This document shows positions 23,615 to 36,223 of a DNA stretch of 64,000 nucleotides, in pieces. This DNA comes from Lolium rigidum. Lineage: Eukaryota > Streptophyta > Magnoliopsida > Poales > Poaceae. The position numbers and the translations under genes were made by a program. Below the pieces are notes generated by a model that had not been told where the DNA came from, did not search any database, and was given only the letters and a program-made list of their open reading frames with translations. The number at the start of each line of letters is the position of its first letter. Position 1 is the first letter of the stretch. The DNA is taken from NCBI RefSeq assembly GCF_022539505.1, contig NC_061514.1:36485769-36549768 (forward strand). The letters are read 5' to 3'.

Positions 23615-23824
23615 CAAGCTAGAGCCCGCAGAGTCTGGGTGGAGATATGAGTAGGTTGAGAGCTTTTTTTGGTGTATTGATGGAGATTCCTTGCTTTGTT
23701 TTAGAGATTGACACTGGCCCGAGGACAGAAAGTTTACTACTCCACATATTTTTGGGGTATGCACACATTAGTGGAAACAACAAATGTTGTCCAATTGTAT
23801 TTTACAACTAGAATATTTGTCTTT

Positions 23825-23830
23825 AATAAA
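23825..23830 (+). terminator. Poly(A) signal of the DUF760 gene
   Basis: AATAAA lies 211 bp after the stop codon in AT-rich DNA and is the likely 3' end signal. Confidence 0.5.
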
Positions 23831-23899
23831 GTTGAAATTTGGAACCAACAAACTTTCTGGAGTTTGCACTTAGCTCTTATTGGATTTATTTGAATTTAT

Positions 23900-25126
23900 T
23901 GCTTCTATTAAATATTGTTAAGTTTATTTGAAAACAAAATGGGGTTCAAACAAAGTGGTGATCCAACTCACCTAAAATGCTCCATGTAAGACATCCGTTC
24001 AAAGATATTAAGATACACATAGACTACATGAGATCGTACTCAACGAGGTGGATTATATTGCACATGTATTAGCTAGTCACGGAAGATCGTATCGCGCCTG
24101 AATCAATATCAACCTGCCCTACAGCATCTCGCACCATCGAAGTACAATTGCTGGCGTACATCGTACATGTGACTACACATGCTTTGTATTCTTCACTTGA
24201 AATGTTACGTCTGTGCCTCATAGATATGCGGTCGATCTGAAACATATACTGCAGGACAGATCGCCTGATGTAGTGATGCTAATACTGATCCTATCTGAAT
24301 GAAAATTTCTCCAGTTGATCTGCAAGACTGAAACCCTGTAAGGTCTAAACACATCGTTTTCACAATTGATCTGCAAGACTGAACCCTGTAAGGTCTTCAC
24401 ACATCTTTTTCACAATTCAATTCCGAGCAACATGGAGAAACTGGCTACAACGCAAGTCCATTCTGACAATCCAAAGCTCAGCCAACCACCAGAGGGGAGT
24501 GGCACTAATAGCAGTGGCAAATATTATGGGATGCCCAATTCAATTTGAATGTCACTGGGTGAATCTGAAGTATCCGTAAATGTTTTGAATAAATGCAAAA
24601 CGAAACTCCAGGTTTGGATTCCAGTGAGAAGGTACCATGTAGTATGAATTCCACATGTGTCTGTGTGCTGCACGCGTCTCCGCATGAAAGGAGGTGTATG
24701 CCCCTGTCATCACCATTGGTTTATTCTTCCTGAAACAATCATATATTCAGTACAGGAAATAGACTATTGTTAAGGCCTTAAGGGGATTAGCCCTGTCGGT
24801 GAAAAAACAGGCAATTGGAAGAAAAATAATGGAACACACTGTTTTAACGCTTAGGCGTACAGTTCTATCCTCGGCAGTTAGAGAAGTTAGTACACGGGAC
24901 ATAAGGATTGGTAGTACAAGGCATATCACCGAACCAATGAAAATTCTTAAGTAACTTAAGAAGTTACACATTTCAGCAAAGACAAAGTATCCACTCTACT
25001 TGCATCTTTTCAAGCTTTTGCACAAGAATCAACCATGCATCAATTTGAAAGTCCTTAATTAGCGCAATACAAAGTTACAAACCGTGTTCAGTGAACAAAT
25101 AGAAAACTAGACAATTAACTAGGTTG
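23900..25126. other. Intergenic region with a 51-bp direct repeat
   Basis: There is no gene. A 51-bp unit starting TTGATCTGCAAGACTGAA is repeated in tandem at 24315-24365 and 24366-24416 with a few differences. The remainder is unremarkable, and its right part is the 3' flank of the minus-strand NB-ARC gene. Confidence 0.6.
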
Positions 25127-25393
25127 CTACTCTTCTGGAAGCGCTTGTATCCCACAGTGAAACATGTAACTGCAGTGAGGCGGCAGGTGAGATGTCCATG
25201 CATGGACCTTGAAATTTCCTCGAGGTCTAACCCTTCCAAAGTAAAGGTCCTGCACGCTCACCATCTCTGGACCTTCAGGTTCAGTTTCAGGAGAATATGT
25301 TTGGTAATCAGCGTGAGTTACATAACATTCAGAAGAAGTTTTATTTGCTCTCCTAAGATATACCGGCTCCTCAAACTCCCAAGTATCAGAAAA

Positions 25394-27058
25394 TCAGTGG
25401 TGGGGCGTGGAAGATGGTAAAAAGAAACTACACTGGCGATCTTGGGAGTGGCTCTCTTCTCCTAAATACCTCGGTGGCATGGGCTTCCGTGATTTGGAAC
25501 TGTTTAACCAAGCTATGCTTGGCCGACAGGGATGGAGATTGCTAACGGAGCCAACTTCGTTGTGTGCCAGAGTGCTTAAAGGTAGATACTTCCCCTTCAC
25601 GGATTTCTGGCATGCCCCAAAACCCAGATCATCCTCCTATACTTGGAGAAGTATTATGTTCGGCCGCGAGCTTCTTCTTAGCGGTATCCAGTGGGGTATC
25701 GGCGATGGAAGGGCGGTGAAAATCAAGTCTGATCATTGGATACCTGATCGACCGCCATACATGCTGAAGCCGACTAAACCTATTCCCGATGTTGCTACAG
25801 TCAGCTGTTTAATCGATGAACTAACAGGGACTTGGATTCCTGAGACCGTTTATGCGTTCTTTGATAAAGAAACTGCTGATTTGATTATGCAAGTTCAGAT
25901 TGGTAGGCATGGGGGAGCTGATTTTGTGCGTTGGCCACACACAAGGAATGGCACCTATTCCGTAAGGTCAGCTTACAACCTTTCCAGATCTTCAAAGTTC
26001 TTTGCTGCTCGAAGTAAAAGGGGCAGAGGTATGTCGTCTGCCATGGTTAATGAGGAGAAGGAGTGGAAGTCCCTCTGGAAGATCAAGGCGCCTGGTAAAA
26101 TGAAGATTAACCTATGGCGTTTCGCACATGACTGCTTGCCGAGCGGGGCTCAGCTTCGCCGCCGCCAAATTCCTGCCAATGATGCTTGTGTGTTTTGCGG
26201 CAAAGATGAAGATGTCGAGCATGTTTTCTTGCAGTGTACCTTTGCGAGAGAAGTTTGGCACAAAGTTAAAGAAACCTTCAGTTTTCGACTTGCTAGACGT
26301 GATTTCATGTCACCCAAGACGTGGCTGTTTGCATATCTATCAAGAGCAACCGATCTGGAGGCAACTGTCTTAGCTGTGGGATGCTGGCATATCTGGAATG
26401 CAAGGAATGATGCAAGAAACAACCAGGAAAACCCAGATCCAACACGCACAAGTTTGAGGATTACTGCCTATGTTGACATGATCGTGCAGAATTGTTACAC
26501 TTCTAAAACCGGTACTAGGCGTGAGACCAATAAGCCCCAAAAATGGTCTCCGCCGCCACCGGGGGAGGTGTTGGTGAATGTGGATGCAGCGTTGTTTCCT
26601 GATCGAGGTCGCATGGCAATGGGGGCAGTATTCCGTGATCATGGTGGTCACTGTCTTGCGGCAGCCAGCGAACCCTTGTTGGGCTTCACTACTCCTGAAT
26701 TGGCGGAGGCACTAGCGCTTCAGCGAGCTGTGTCCCTTGCACATGATAGGGGCTACGACAAGGTGATCTTTGCTTCTGATTGTCTATCGTTGGTTCAGTG
26801 TCTTAAGTCTTCGACCCCGGACCGTTCTCAGGTGGGTTCGGTAGTGATGGACATCAAACACTGGGTACCAAGGTTCAGTTCAGGTTCAGCTACCTTTCGT
26901 CATGTCAATCGTTCTCTTAATGGAGCGGCACACATTCTAGCTAGAACCTGTGATGTAACTAGCACAGGCTTTATTTCAGATTTTGCTCCGGATTGCATCC
27001 GGGAGACTCTTTGTATTGATGTTATGTGATCAATAAAGTGCCGTTACCTCAAAAAAAA
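25394..27058 (+). mobile_element. 5'-truncated L1-type LINE inserted in the NB-ARC gene
   Basis: The 1665-bp insertion is flanked by a perfect 13-bp TSD AAGTATCAGAAAA (25381-25393 and 27059-27071) and ends in a 3' A tract. It retains only the C-terminal part of ORF2. It is antisense to the NB-ARC gene and adds stops after its NB domain. Confidence 0.93.
25398..27029 (+). CDS. LINE ORF2 C-terminus: zf-RVT and RNase H domains
   Basis: The frame is uninterrupted from the truncation point to the stop at 27029 (about 543 codons). The first part is the post-RT region (LSSPKYLGGMGFRDLELFN). A zf-RVT domain follows (KAPGKMKINLWRFAHDCLPS, then CVFCGKDEDVEHVFLQC). The last 150 residues form a plant-LINE RNase H with VNVDAAL, PELAEALAL, FASDCLSLVQ and NRSLNGAAHILA, so the Asp-Glu-Asp and His set looks complete. 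The full enzyme would copy LINE RNA at a nicked target; this piece lacks endonuclease and RT and is inactive alone. The open frame suggests a recent insertion. Confidence 0.9.
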   Translation, partial: WWGVEDGKKKLHWRSWEWLSSPKYLGGMGFRDLELFNQAMLGRQGWRLLTEPTSLCARVLKGRYFPFTDFWHAPKPRSSSYTWRSIMFGRELLLSGIQWGIGDGRAVKIKSDHWIPDRPPYMLKPTKPIPDVATVSCLIDELTGTWIPETVYAFFDKETADLIMQVQIGRHGGADFVRWPHTRNGTYSVRSAYNLSRSSKFFAARSKRGRGMSSAMVNEEKEWKSLWKIKAPGKMKINLWRFAHDCLPSGAQLRRRQIPANDACVFCGKDEDVEHVFLQCTFAREVWHKVKETFSFRLARRDFMSPKTWLFAYLSRATDLEATVLAVGCWHIWNARNDARNNQENPDPTRTSLRITAYVDMIVQNCYTSKTGTRRETNKPQKWSPPPPGEVLVNVDAALFPDRGRMAMGAVFRDHGGHCLAAASEPLLGFTTPELAEALALQRAVSLAHDRGYDKVIFASDCLSLVQCLKSSTPDRSQVGSVVMDIKHWVPRFSSGSATFRHVNRSLNGAAHILARTCDVTSTGFISDFAPDCIRETLCIDVM

Positions 27059-28309
27059 AAGTATCAGAAAAACGTTCTCCATACAACAAGATGTTCTTCC
27101 GCTTGATATTCCTGAGGGTTGCAAGGGCCATGCTCCAGAAACGGGGGCTAAAGTTTGCTTTCAGTAATCCACTGAAGATGGCTGCACCCATGAAGCACCT
27201 ATCCATCAGCCTGGCCATCTCCATGGCCATGGCTGTGAGCTTCGGGTGGTCTTCCACCCTCGTGCTCCCAAAAGTACGCACCTTGAAGAAATACCAGTAT
27301 GCTTCTTCTGTAAAGAAGTGTAATCTGATGGGCTGTGTGGTTCCAAAACTTGCGATCTTGTCGGATCGGCTCGCGACTATGATCTTACTGCCACTCACGA
27401 TGCAGCTTTTCGCGGCCGAATACAACCTTTTCCATACAGACTCGTCAATATCCAGAACTAGCTCAATGATGATCAGTGTCCTTCCATTCCCCATACCACA
27501 GTTTTGATGCTTGATTCTACCTCCATCTCTTAGGGTCTCTAAACTTGCATCTTTAAGGTCATCGCCATTGAAACACAAAATCTGGGAGAAATGGCTGCGC
27601 ACCCTTTCATCATTGCAAGCATGCTCGATCAGGGTGCTCTTTCCAACTCTCATGGGACCGATGATCGGCAGGACAGATAGATTTTCAGCGGCACCGGGAG
27701 CCCTTTCCGCTTGCAACAGGAAGTTCATGATATGTTCCATCTCCATCTGGCGTCCAAACATGCATTTGTCCAGCAGCAGATACATATTATATGGTTGACG
27801 GTGCAAACGTGGGCATCTGCATAGAAACATTACAAACTCACTCACATCTTCAATGGTATCCCTTACGCAGTTACGCTGCCAAGAACTTGCTCCAGCAGCT
27901 CAGCCTGCGCTGCATCTTCACTGTTGCCACTGCAGAAACGTACACGCTTGGCAGGGTTGAACACAGAGAGGGCAAAGGAGTTACTGACTGTACGAGCTTT
28001 TGTCTTGTCTTCTCCATGGACTCGGCAACTGAATACGTCGAGGATGTAGTATCCCCTGTACATCTCCTTTTTCAGTATGCTGAGCTGATGCAGCATGGAC
28101 TGGTTTGTGATGAGCCGACCATCTGCCTCATCGATGATGATGTGCAGCCGCAGTAGCAGTCGTTGCAGGCTGGGGAGCCGCTCCTCCTCGGTTGGTGCTA
28201 CCTTCTGCCTCAGGCATCTATCCACGAGGAAAGACATGGATCTACTGGCAAGCTCACCCATAGCAGCAGAAAATATTACCTCCGTGTAATTGTGTTTGAG
28301 AAGCCCCAC

Positions 28310-29515
28310 CCCAGTCCTTGGGGCTTCTTGAGCAATGTGGTAGGCTGGTAGCGCAACGGGTCAATATGGAGATGGGAGAAGCTATGTATATTTGGAACTT
28401 GTCTGAGGACTCACACGTTCTGAGTCATCGTCTTACTGTCCATTGGAGCCATGCTATTCTTTTCTCTTAACTTGCGTGGCTGCAAAGATATTTGGAATGG
28501 TTCTGCATTGACTTTGGCTAGTCAAAATGAGCATAATAAGAAAACAAAAGGCCGATGTGACTGATCTGAAGCTTGCAATCCCTTCCATGTCTGTAGTTTC
28601 AACATTCAACTCAGCATGCCACTGAACAATTAATGCATATCCTTTTCCTCCATGAAAGTGACCCTGCAATTTTGAAGCTAGCTAGTGTGACCCTGCAATG
28701 ACCTTGCAGCAGAGAAAATTGGGCGTTGAAAAACCGTTTCCGGTTGCCTACCTAAGACGCTATTACTTGCATCCATGAACCTCTTGCTGAAGACGCTATT
28801 ACTTGCGGCGCAGACGGTGAGTCGGGGATGGGGACGGGGAGGCCGACAGGGTCCATGGCGAGGACGACCAGGATGCCGACCGCGGCGCCAGATGGAGATC
28901 CTCCGCGGCGCACGAGCGGCGGCGGCGGCGGAACGTCGCAGCAATGTCGTGGAAGAACGAGGAATCCCCACCCGCTGTGGGCCAGAGCAGTCTACTGGGC
29001 TGGGCTCGTCTAATGGAGTAATGGGTCGGGCATGTTTAATTTTCTTTTACTGAGGTGCGAAAATTTCCAGAGGTAGAGGTATGAACATACCTCTCAAGTT
29101 TTAGATTGTGGTAGTATGAAACTATTTGGACATTGGATGGACGAAAATTAATGGCTGTTATTCATTTGGGGTACCACAGAACAACCGTCCAAATTTCAAT
29201 ATGCACCATGTGAGGGTCCAGCCAAGATGGTTCAAGAAGAAGAAAAAAGAGCGCTACGATGACCCTCGGGTATCACCACGAGCAGGAGAAATCAATTCGA
29301 AACCAGGATACCCACATTATGTGGGGCTTCGTGAAAAGAGAGACCCAGTCTCGATTTTCCTTTCCGTCTAACTTCTTTATAAACAAAAATGTTTGGAGCA
29401 TCAATAAACCAGACAAAAGTCATAATCCAGCAGTACGTCTCCAGCTACTTATCTATGTTAGGCGATAGATATACATCTTCAGCTACTTATCTATGTTAGG
29501 TATTACTACTACATC
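28310..29515. other. Intergenic region upstream of the NB-ARC pseudogene
   Basis: No convincing gene is present. A short hairpin (AGAAGCCCCA ... TGGGGCTTCT) overlaps 28300-28330. The 17-bp word AAGACGCTATTACTTGC occurs twice (about 28753 and 28789). GC-rich text at 28830-28960 has small overlapping frames on both strands that look fortuitous. Confidence 0.45.
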
Positions 29516-29794
29516 TCAGGCCGCTCTGGTTTCTTCCTTCGTGGAACATGGGCAAGCTCCAATGAAAGAAAATGCAGGTCCGAAGACGACAGCCTAGCCC
29601 CCCAAAATCTCAGTAGATGCAACAGTACCTGCAAGTTTAACCTGACCCACATAAGAGATATACACTACCCAGAAGCAACATACTAGAACAACACTTGCCA
29701 TGAGCAACCCAAGTAAGCAAACACTGGGAAGATAGGAACTAAAGCGAAGAGAAGAGGTTACCAAGTTCCTACACCAGCCTACTGAAGTCCAATT

Positions 29795-32700
29795 TCAATC
29801 CAGATCGTCGCTTCTCAAGTCCAATTTTAATGCCGATACGAGTGCTCTACATGCTCGGGCATACTCCTAGACAAACACATCAGTGCATGGCCAGGGAATA
29901 CAACAGAGATGGGAAACAAAATGCCAATGTAACTCTTCCTGCCACAGCTCACCTTCACTAGTATCAGAGCTGCTGTTTGCTCATAGCAGGAATTTGATAG
30001 ATCCATCCTCATAGTTCTGTAGGTATAGGCATCATCCAAAGCCTTGTCTTCTTCACTCATATGCAGCCAGCAAAGGCTTCTCTTTGCATACAAGGTTGAA
30101 TCATCAGGGTCAATCTCCATTGCCTGCAGGCATCAAATGACACCCCATTCACACCAAAAATCGAATTAGCTGTGCAAAACAAACTAGGAGCACTTGTCTT
30201 GAGAAAACATATGTAAGCATTGACTGAATAGGATAGACATTTGGTTTACAATTGGATACAAGGCATAAACAGCCTGTACATGGAGCTGTTTGTTAGGCAA
30301 GTGTTTTATAATTCGAAGCATTTTAACCCTTTAGGCCAGAAAGGGGTTCATCAGCAAGTGAAGTGCACATCAGAACTTGTGAAGAAGTATATGATGCAAG
30401 ACTATACCTTGGTATAGAGAGCCAACGCATCAGCATAATCATTTTCCTCGAATGCAGCATCCCCTTGCTTTTTCAAGGCACATCCATCATTTGCATTGAG
30501 GAGAGAATCCTAAATCAAATGAACAAATGAAAGTCAAACAGGATACAAAATGCAAATTTACTCTTTGAATTCACATATTTCGCATGTCGAATTATTACAT
30601 CAGTGCCTGCAGATATAGCTACAGGGTATGTGAGAGGGGAAAGAATCTCAACGCAGTCCATCCATCCTTGGACTGAAGCAATTTCTGCTGCTGTTCTGCC
30701 AAACTGTTCAGGAGGATATCAAGGGTAAATCTCACAAATAAACAAGGGAGAGCTTATGGAATGAAAAAAAGGTTATCCATTACGCAAACAGAAGAATGTG
30801 GCAAAGGCATCTATGCTCATATCACTGCAAGATTCAAAATATGGCTAATTATAGGGGATTGTGCAGGTGGACGCGAATTTTTGGCACATGGGTCATGGGT
30901 GCTATGCACCCCATAAATTCCAAAGTTCATGGTAATTTCAAATACTGAAAAGAAATTCGAATTCTCCTGGAAACAAAAGATTATTAAGTATTGTACTCGT
31001 ATAAAAATGTTTGGGCTCGAAATGACACCCATATCCTAGGCAAAAAAGACAAATTTATGACGAATATAGCGTGAATAGTACATGGAAATGGGGCTTGTTC
31101 GATTTTGTCTTTTTTACCCAGGACACCATAGAAATCATTTCGAGCCCAAATATTTTTGTACGAGTACAACACTTGATAATCTTTGGTTTCCAAAAAGACT
31201 CGAATTTTTTTGCCCCTTTTTGAATTACTATTTTTTCTTTAGAATGTCATGGGTGCTTGGCACCCATGAGCATGGATGTATTTTCCATTGTGCAGGCATG
31301 TATTACCTATTAATGCACAGAAGAATATGGATGTCTAGATGAGTGTATGTGTAGCCAGATTGCCACTATATTCTGGACATGTCTAAAGAGTGAACAGGTG
31401 CATGAATGCTTAAACAAGACTCTTTCGATCATTTTGCTATTTAATTTTCTGTGGTAAGAGATCGTGTAGTGCCGTCTTCAGTATTAGCTGGATGGAACAT
31501 TCAGTGAGATCAGATATATGCCTTCACTATGGGGCATTTTACCCCAAAGTTCACCGAGTTATGAAAGAACTCCACTGATTAAGACAAGAGCTTCACAATA
31601 CCTTAGTTCGTCAATGCAACATCAATTTTATTTTAATATAACCACTCTCTTATAACATTCTAAAAATCTACAGATCTGCAGCTATATTAAGCCATCCGTA
31701 AGCCAGCACAGAATATCACAATAGTGACAACTAACAACGTAAGTAGCAGTGCAAAAACTCACTTCATCAGGAATATTTGTATCAGCGCCAGCTTCCAACA
31801 AACATTTGATGCAGCTAGCGAAGCCATAGGACGCAGCTACTAGTAATGGCGTTGTTACAGGCCTACCAGCATTGACATCAGCACCAGCCTGAAACATGGA
31901 ATATATAATATAAAATGAAAAAAATAGTGCTTCAAAAAAGGCAACAGCTTCCCTCCCGAAAAATTTATACGGTAGGAGCTCTAAAGGGATAAGTCACTGT
32001 ACCTTAATAAGTAGTTCCATGCATTTCACTGAAGAAGCGGAGATAGCATATGAAAGTGGTGTATAGACTAAATGCACAACTGTGTTAGGCTGGAGAGAAG
32101 GCAAAGAAAAGATTACTTGCAGATAAACAACAACAAGAAGGGTACTGGAGGAAATAAAATATCAAAGTTTATGATTTTTTTTAGCAAAACAAGGAAAAAG
32201 TTATCGAAATAGTTTGCATACCAAAAAGGCAAAAAGGAAACAATAATCCATATCATCTTTAATAATCTTTCATTGTATCATCCTATGTATACTCCTAACT
32301 CCTAAGTCCTAATTAGTAATTACAGGCTAGTATGCTGATTATATTTCACAGGCTCCTTTCAATCCAGCTCAGTAATCCGATGATAAATCCCCACATTAAT
32401 CTCAAAAGGAAAATATTCTCACATTCTGCTAGGTCATCAAAATTATCTGGATGCTTAGATCTTAATTTTGCAATATAATCAACACATACGAAACTCTAAT
32501 GGGGAAAATGCAGCTGGCATGTTGAGTCCAGCTGATTCAAGGTAATAAAATTTCCCTTTTGCCATATAGATGAAGCCAGAAGGCTGAGTGTTCAATATTA
32601 GAGTCCAACCGTCTACATAATATAAAAAAGGAAATTTCCATCTAGCAGGACACAGGAGGCTGATTGTTCTCAGTCTAAGCGAACTGGCAGCTTAAAAAAG

Positions 32701-35700
32701 GAAATTTCCAAGGCATAAATAACATTAAATGTTGATCAGAGAAATTTAGTAAGGACGGGATTCTATCACTAATGGATTAATGAAAGCATAGTGAGTCAGA
32801 TTTATAGTTTGGATTTCATATAGAAAGGAATATGCACATAATATGATAGTGTGTGTGCCAATCCTGGCAGACTCAATTTACCTGCTAATAATAGAAACTT
32901 AAAAGGCTAGAAATGTAAATCTATTATAATATGTCAAATCAAAGGCTAGAAACTTAAAAGTCGAGTTTCACTAACAAGATGCATCATGCAACCACTTTCA
33001 GTGTTGAGAGAAGATGAGACATGCAGATCTCCAACATTTTTCAGCTCCATGTTGTACAATAGAGATCCTTGTGCAACTATCCAGCACATGGACAAAATAA
33101 ACAAACAAGGCACAGCACAGCACATCACTTAAGCTCCATAGTTGCCAATGTGACAACGTCAGAGTAAACGCGAGCATAACCTACCCAGTATCAACATTAT
33201 GAGTGGCCAGTAAGTACGCGGTTGTTTGGATAAGGTGGCAAGAAACAGGGAGGACAGGTGAGCACCATCACGCAGGTACAGTTGATTAAGCTCTAATTCG
33301 GTCTCACCACGACTTACCTTAATGTGAATAATCAAAAGGACCATGGTTTAACCATGTTAGTACACAGTTATCAAGAACTGAATACATGTTGAGCAAGGAA
33401 AGATCTACAGATAAATGAATAAGTAATACATGATAAAAGAAGTAAAAAACACAAAGAGTTGTAAGATTACAGCCAGCCAGTAAAACAGAAGTCCTGGCTC
33501 AGACGAGTAAAGGAAGTAAAATAGCACCCGTTCCACCTTGGTAGAACCAAATCTTTTGACTAGGCAGGGTTGGGAAAGGGGGAAAATATATAAGTTAAGA
33601 ACACTGCTAGGCCCAGCCATGACAATATGACATCTCAGCTATATTGAAGAGAATATTTACCATACGCAAGACAGATAATATTGATCAGAAATAGCAAACC
33701 AAAGATGGGATTTTTTTTATTACATTTGCCTGATGCCTCAACAACAATTCCAACATTCTCACATTTCCGTTTCGAGCAGCAATGATTAATGGTGTTCCTT
33801 CTTCGCATATAGGGTCAACATAAGCTCCCCTGGACAATAATAACTCTGCTATTTCACAGGTATCTGGATGAAATAAATGAAAATGATCCCGTCACATTAC
33901 CATCAAGGATACACTAAAAAGAATATAAAAGACGGCTTATCACCTCGGGTGTTAGCTGCCCATAACCTGGCTGCCTCTGAGTTTTCTTGTGGGCCTGAAT
34001 GAGCAATTTATTTGCTTACTAATGCGTCAATATGTGTAGGACTGCTAACGAAACTGGAAAAACTTCAAAAGTACTGCCTTTTTTTTGTTACGTTGAATTT
34101 ATGGCTAGATTCCTATTTTGCCTTGTGATCTTTTTTGATTGAAGCCACAGTGTGCTTTTTATTTTTATTATTTATATGTTTAGTAAGTAAAATATAACCA
34201 TGGTGAAGCACCAAATATTTGAAATATATATCTACAGGGCTACAGGACATTTCTACAAACCTATAAGCTAAAGTATCTATGAAACATATGTAAGTGGCTG
34301 TTACAAGCAGTAAGCAGACTGGGAAAATTATCATAACATAGGTTTTTCAGCAGCTGCACAACAAACCTGATCCAGAGCAATAGTTAACCATAGCAAACTC
34401 AGAAAACGAAAAAAAAAGTACCTGACAGCACCCAATCAGCCAGACAAAAATTGTTTTTCCAAGTCAACAATTGGCATTTTAAGCCCTACTTTGAGTCTTG
34501 TTTGACTGTGCTTACGTGTTTTATCCTTGGGAAAAGTTAATGCACGTCACATACTCTTGAACTAGCTATCTGGATAATAAAACATCAAATGACAATGGTT
34601 TCTACTGCCTCTAGATTGACGACACTACTATTAGCCAAAAAAATGCATCGTTCATTAAACATTATTGTCACAACCTTTAGTTAATCGATACAAAAGTGCA
34701 ATGTACAAGACAAAAATAACTGAAGAGCTGAAATTTACTGCAGGACAGACATTGCAACCAGTCTTGGGTTAAATATGAAGCAGGACAGATGATGCAAAAC
34801 AGAAACGAAGATACGCGAGGGCAAAAACAAACCTGCCATTGTAGCAAAATGCAGCGCAGTAAACCCATCTGTGCTTGTTTTGTTTGGTTTAGCACCACGA
34901 TCAAGAAGATACCTTACAACTGATGTAGATCCACAACCAAATATTGCATATGATAGAGGCGTCACACCTAGCAAGAGAAGCAGAATGGCAAGCATTTGAT
35001 CAGAATGATCGACAATTCGTGCTTCCAACCAACAAAAGGCAATGGATAATCAAGAGCGCCTGCACATGTGAGATGTGTACTACATTACTACAACATCACA
35101 CAAGTAGGCGCTCCAGATAAGTTAAAATGAAGAGTTTTTTTTTTTTTGCTTGCAATGCCACCATTGATGTCCATGCTACCACGGAAGATTGTATTCTGTA
35201 GATCCATGATTCAGCATGGATTCCACAGAAACAAACTATCCGAAAACAAAAATAGCTCCCTGTTTTACTGCAAAAAGTGTAAAATCACAAAAGGAATAAA
35301 AGATCTAGGGGCATCCCACCCATCCAGACCAAAATAAAGGAAAGTGATTATTGCTTATCGTAGGCGCCACTAAGCCACCGCCTGGAACATCAGTAGTTTG
35401 GTTTGTGTTTATAAAGCAAAATAAAATGATAGATGGTGATCAGGTCTTATGAAACAAAGGCGTACTGGAGCAGCACTTGCAGAATGTCACAACTTAGAGA
35501 AAACTAACTATCAATGCCCCCATACACAAACTGATTCACCGCAACAAGCTTTCAGAAACTGTTCTCTCAACCAAAGCAAAATAAATAAATAAAACATCAG
35601 TCCATGGCCATTGCACTCTGCATCTCTGAATCAATCCAGCACTGCGAAGTCTGTCAAAAACGGTGCTGCTAGTAAGGGACAAAATTACCATCTTCACCAT

Positions 35701-36077
35701 GCGCGTTGACGTTGAGGCAGAGCTCCTCGACCAGGAACCTGCACGTCTCCAGCCTGCCGCCCCACGCCGCATTGTGGAGCGGGCTACGGCCGCGGAACCG
35801 CGGGTGCTTGATCCCCGCCAGCGTCTCCTCCAATCCTTTCCCCGACTTCCTCAGCTGCCTTAGGAGCTCTGCACGGACATAACCTCGTCAGATCCACGGG
35901 CACCGGAACCCGATCCGCGGCGCGGCGGCGGGGGGACTTACTCCTGATGGAGCGGATGTCGCCGATGGTCGCGTCGTTGAGGGTCTGCACGGCCGACCAT
36001 TCGTCCTTGGAGAGCGTGCGGTTCCCGAACCTCACCCGCTGCCGGGGTGTGACCATGGAGACGTAGGTCTTCTGCAT
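29795..36077 (-). CDS. Ankyrin-repeat/TPR protein, paralogue A
   Basis: There are eleven exons on the minus strand: 35942-36077, 35689-35868, 34833-34967, 33944-33994, 33724-33863, 32003-32089, 31763-31888, 30599-30703, 30408-30509, 29953-30123 and 29795-29866. All have GT-AG borders and no stops; together they encode 434 residues. After a charged N-terminus come about seven ankyrin repeats (RGRSPLHNAAWGGRLETCRF, VTPLSYAIFGCGSTSVV, EGTPLIIAARNGNVRMLELL, AGADVNAGRPV and others) from about residue 70 to 300. Three TPR motifs follow, with ALKKQGDAAFEENDYADALALY and AMEIDPDDSTLYAKRSL. The architecture resembles Arabidopsis TPR10 (ankyrin plus carboxylate-clamp TPR, a candidate Hsp90/Hsp70 C-terminus binder). 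It is probably a cytosolic adaptor; the partner is unknown. Confidence 0.9.
30867..31286. mobile_element. Long-hairpin MITE in intron of gene A
   Basis: The 420-bp insertion is flanked by the 9-bp direct repeat ATTGTGCAG (30858-30866 and 31287-31295). The two halves are inverted copies of each other over much of their length (for example GTACTCGTATAAAAATGTTT against its complement near 31150-31170), meeting around 31076. The homologous intron of gene B at about 47470-47478 has a single ATTGTGCAG, the empty site. The 9-bp TSD fits a Mutator-like MITE. Confidence 0.85.
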
Positions 36078-36104
36078 CCTGGGCGATGGAAGGTTCTAGA
36101 AGGC

Positions 36105-36112
36105 TAGGGTTT
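36105..36112 (-). promoter_or_regulatory. Telo-box in 5' leader of gene A
   Basis: The minus strand reads AAACCCTA, 28 bp upstream of the ATG. The same box is kept in the same place in gene B (61681-61688). Telo-boxes are common just downstream of plant transcription starts; the role here is inferred. Confidence 0.4.
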
Positions 36113-36223
36113 GGCGAGGAGGTCGAGGTGGAGTGGGGAATTGTGGCAGATGAGAATGGGGAACGGGGAAAAGGCGGGAAGAGTGAGGCAGTGCAGAGGG
36201 CAGTGACGAAGGCAGGCTTATTA

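Larger units (their letters stand above)
25127..28309 (-). pseudogene. CC-NB-ARC resistance-type gene, broken (LINE insertion, frameshift, lost ATG)
   Basis: It reads on the minus strand. The Rx_N/coiled-coil part is 27863-28285, NB-ARC is 27072-27863, and an 85-codon C-terminal tail (25127-25380) continues in frame across the inserted LINE. A P-loop GPMRVGKST lies near 27639-27665; a kinase-2-like LIIIELVLDIDE has lost the usual DD, and a GSKIIVASRS (RNBS-B) motif follows. There is no LRR, as in a grass subfamily of short NB-ARC proteins. Relatives start MEVIFSAA; here that position is ACG (28283-28285). One base is missing or extra near 27868-27875, where the first segment ends in a stop while the next frame continues. 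It would have served as an intracellular immune receptor; now it is probably non-functional. Confidence 0.85.
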
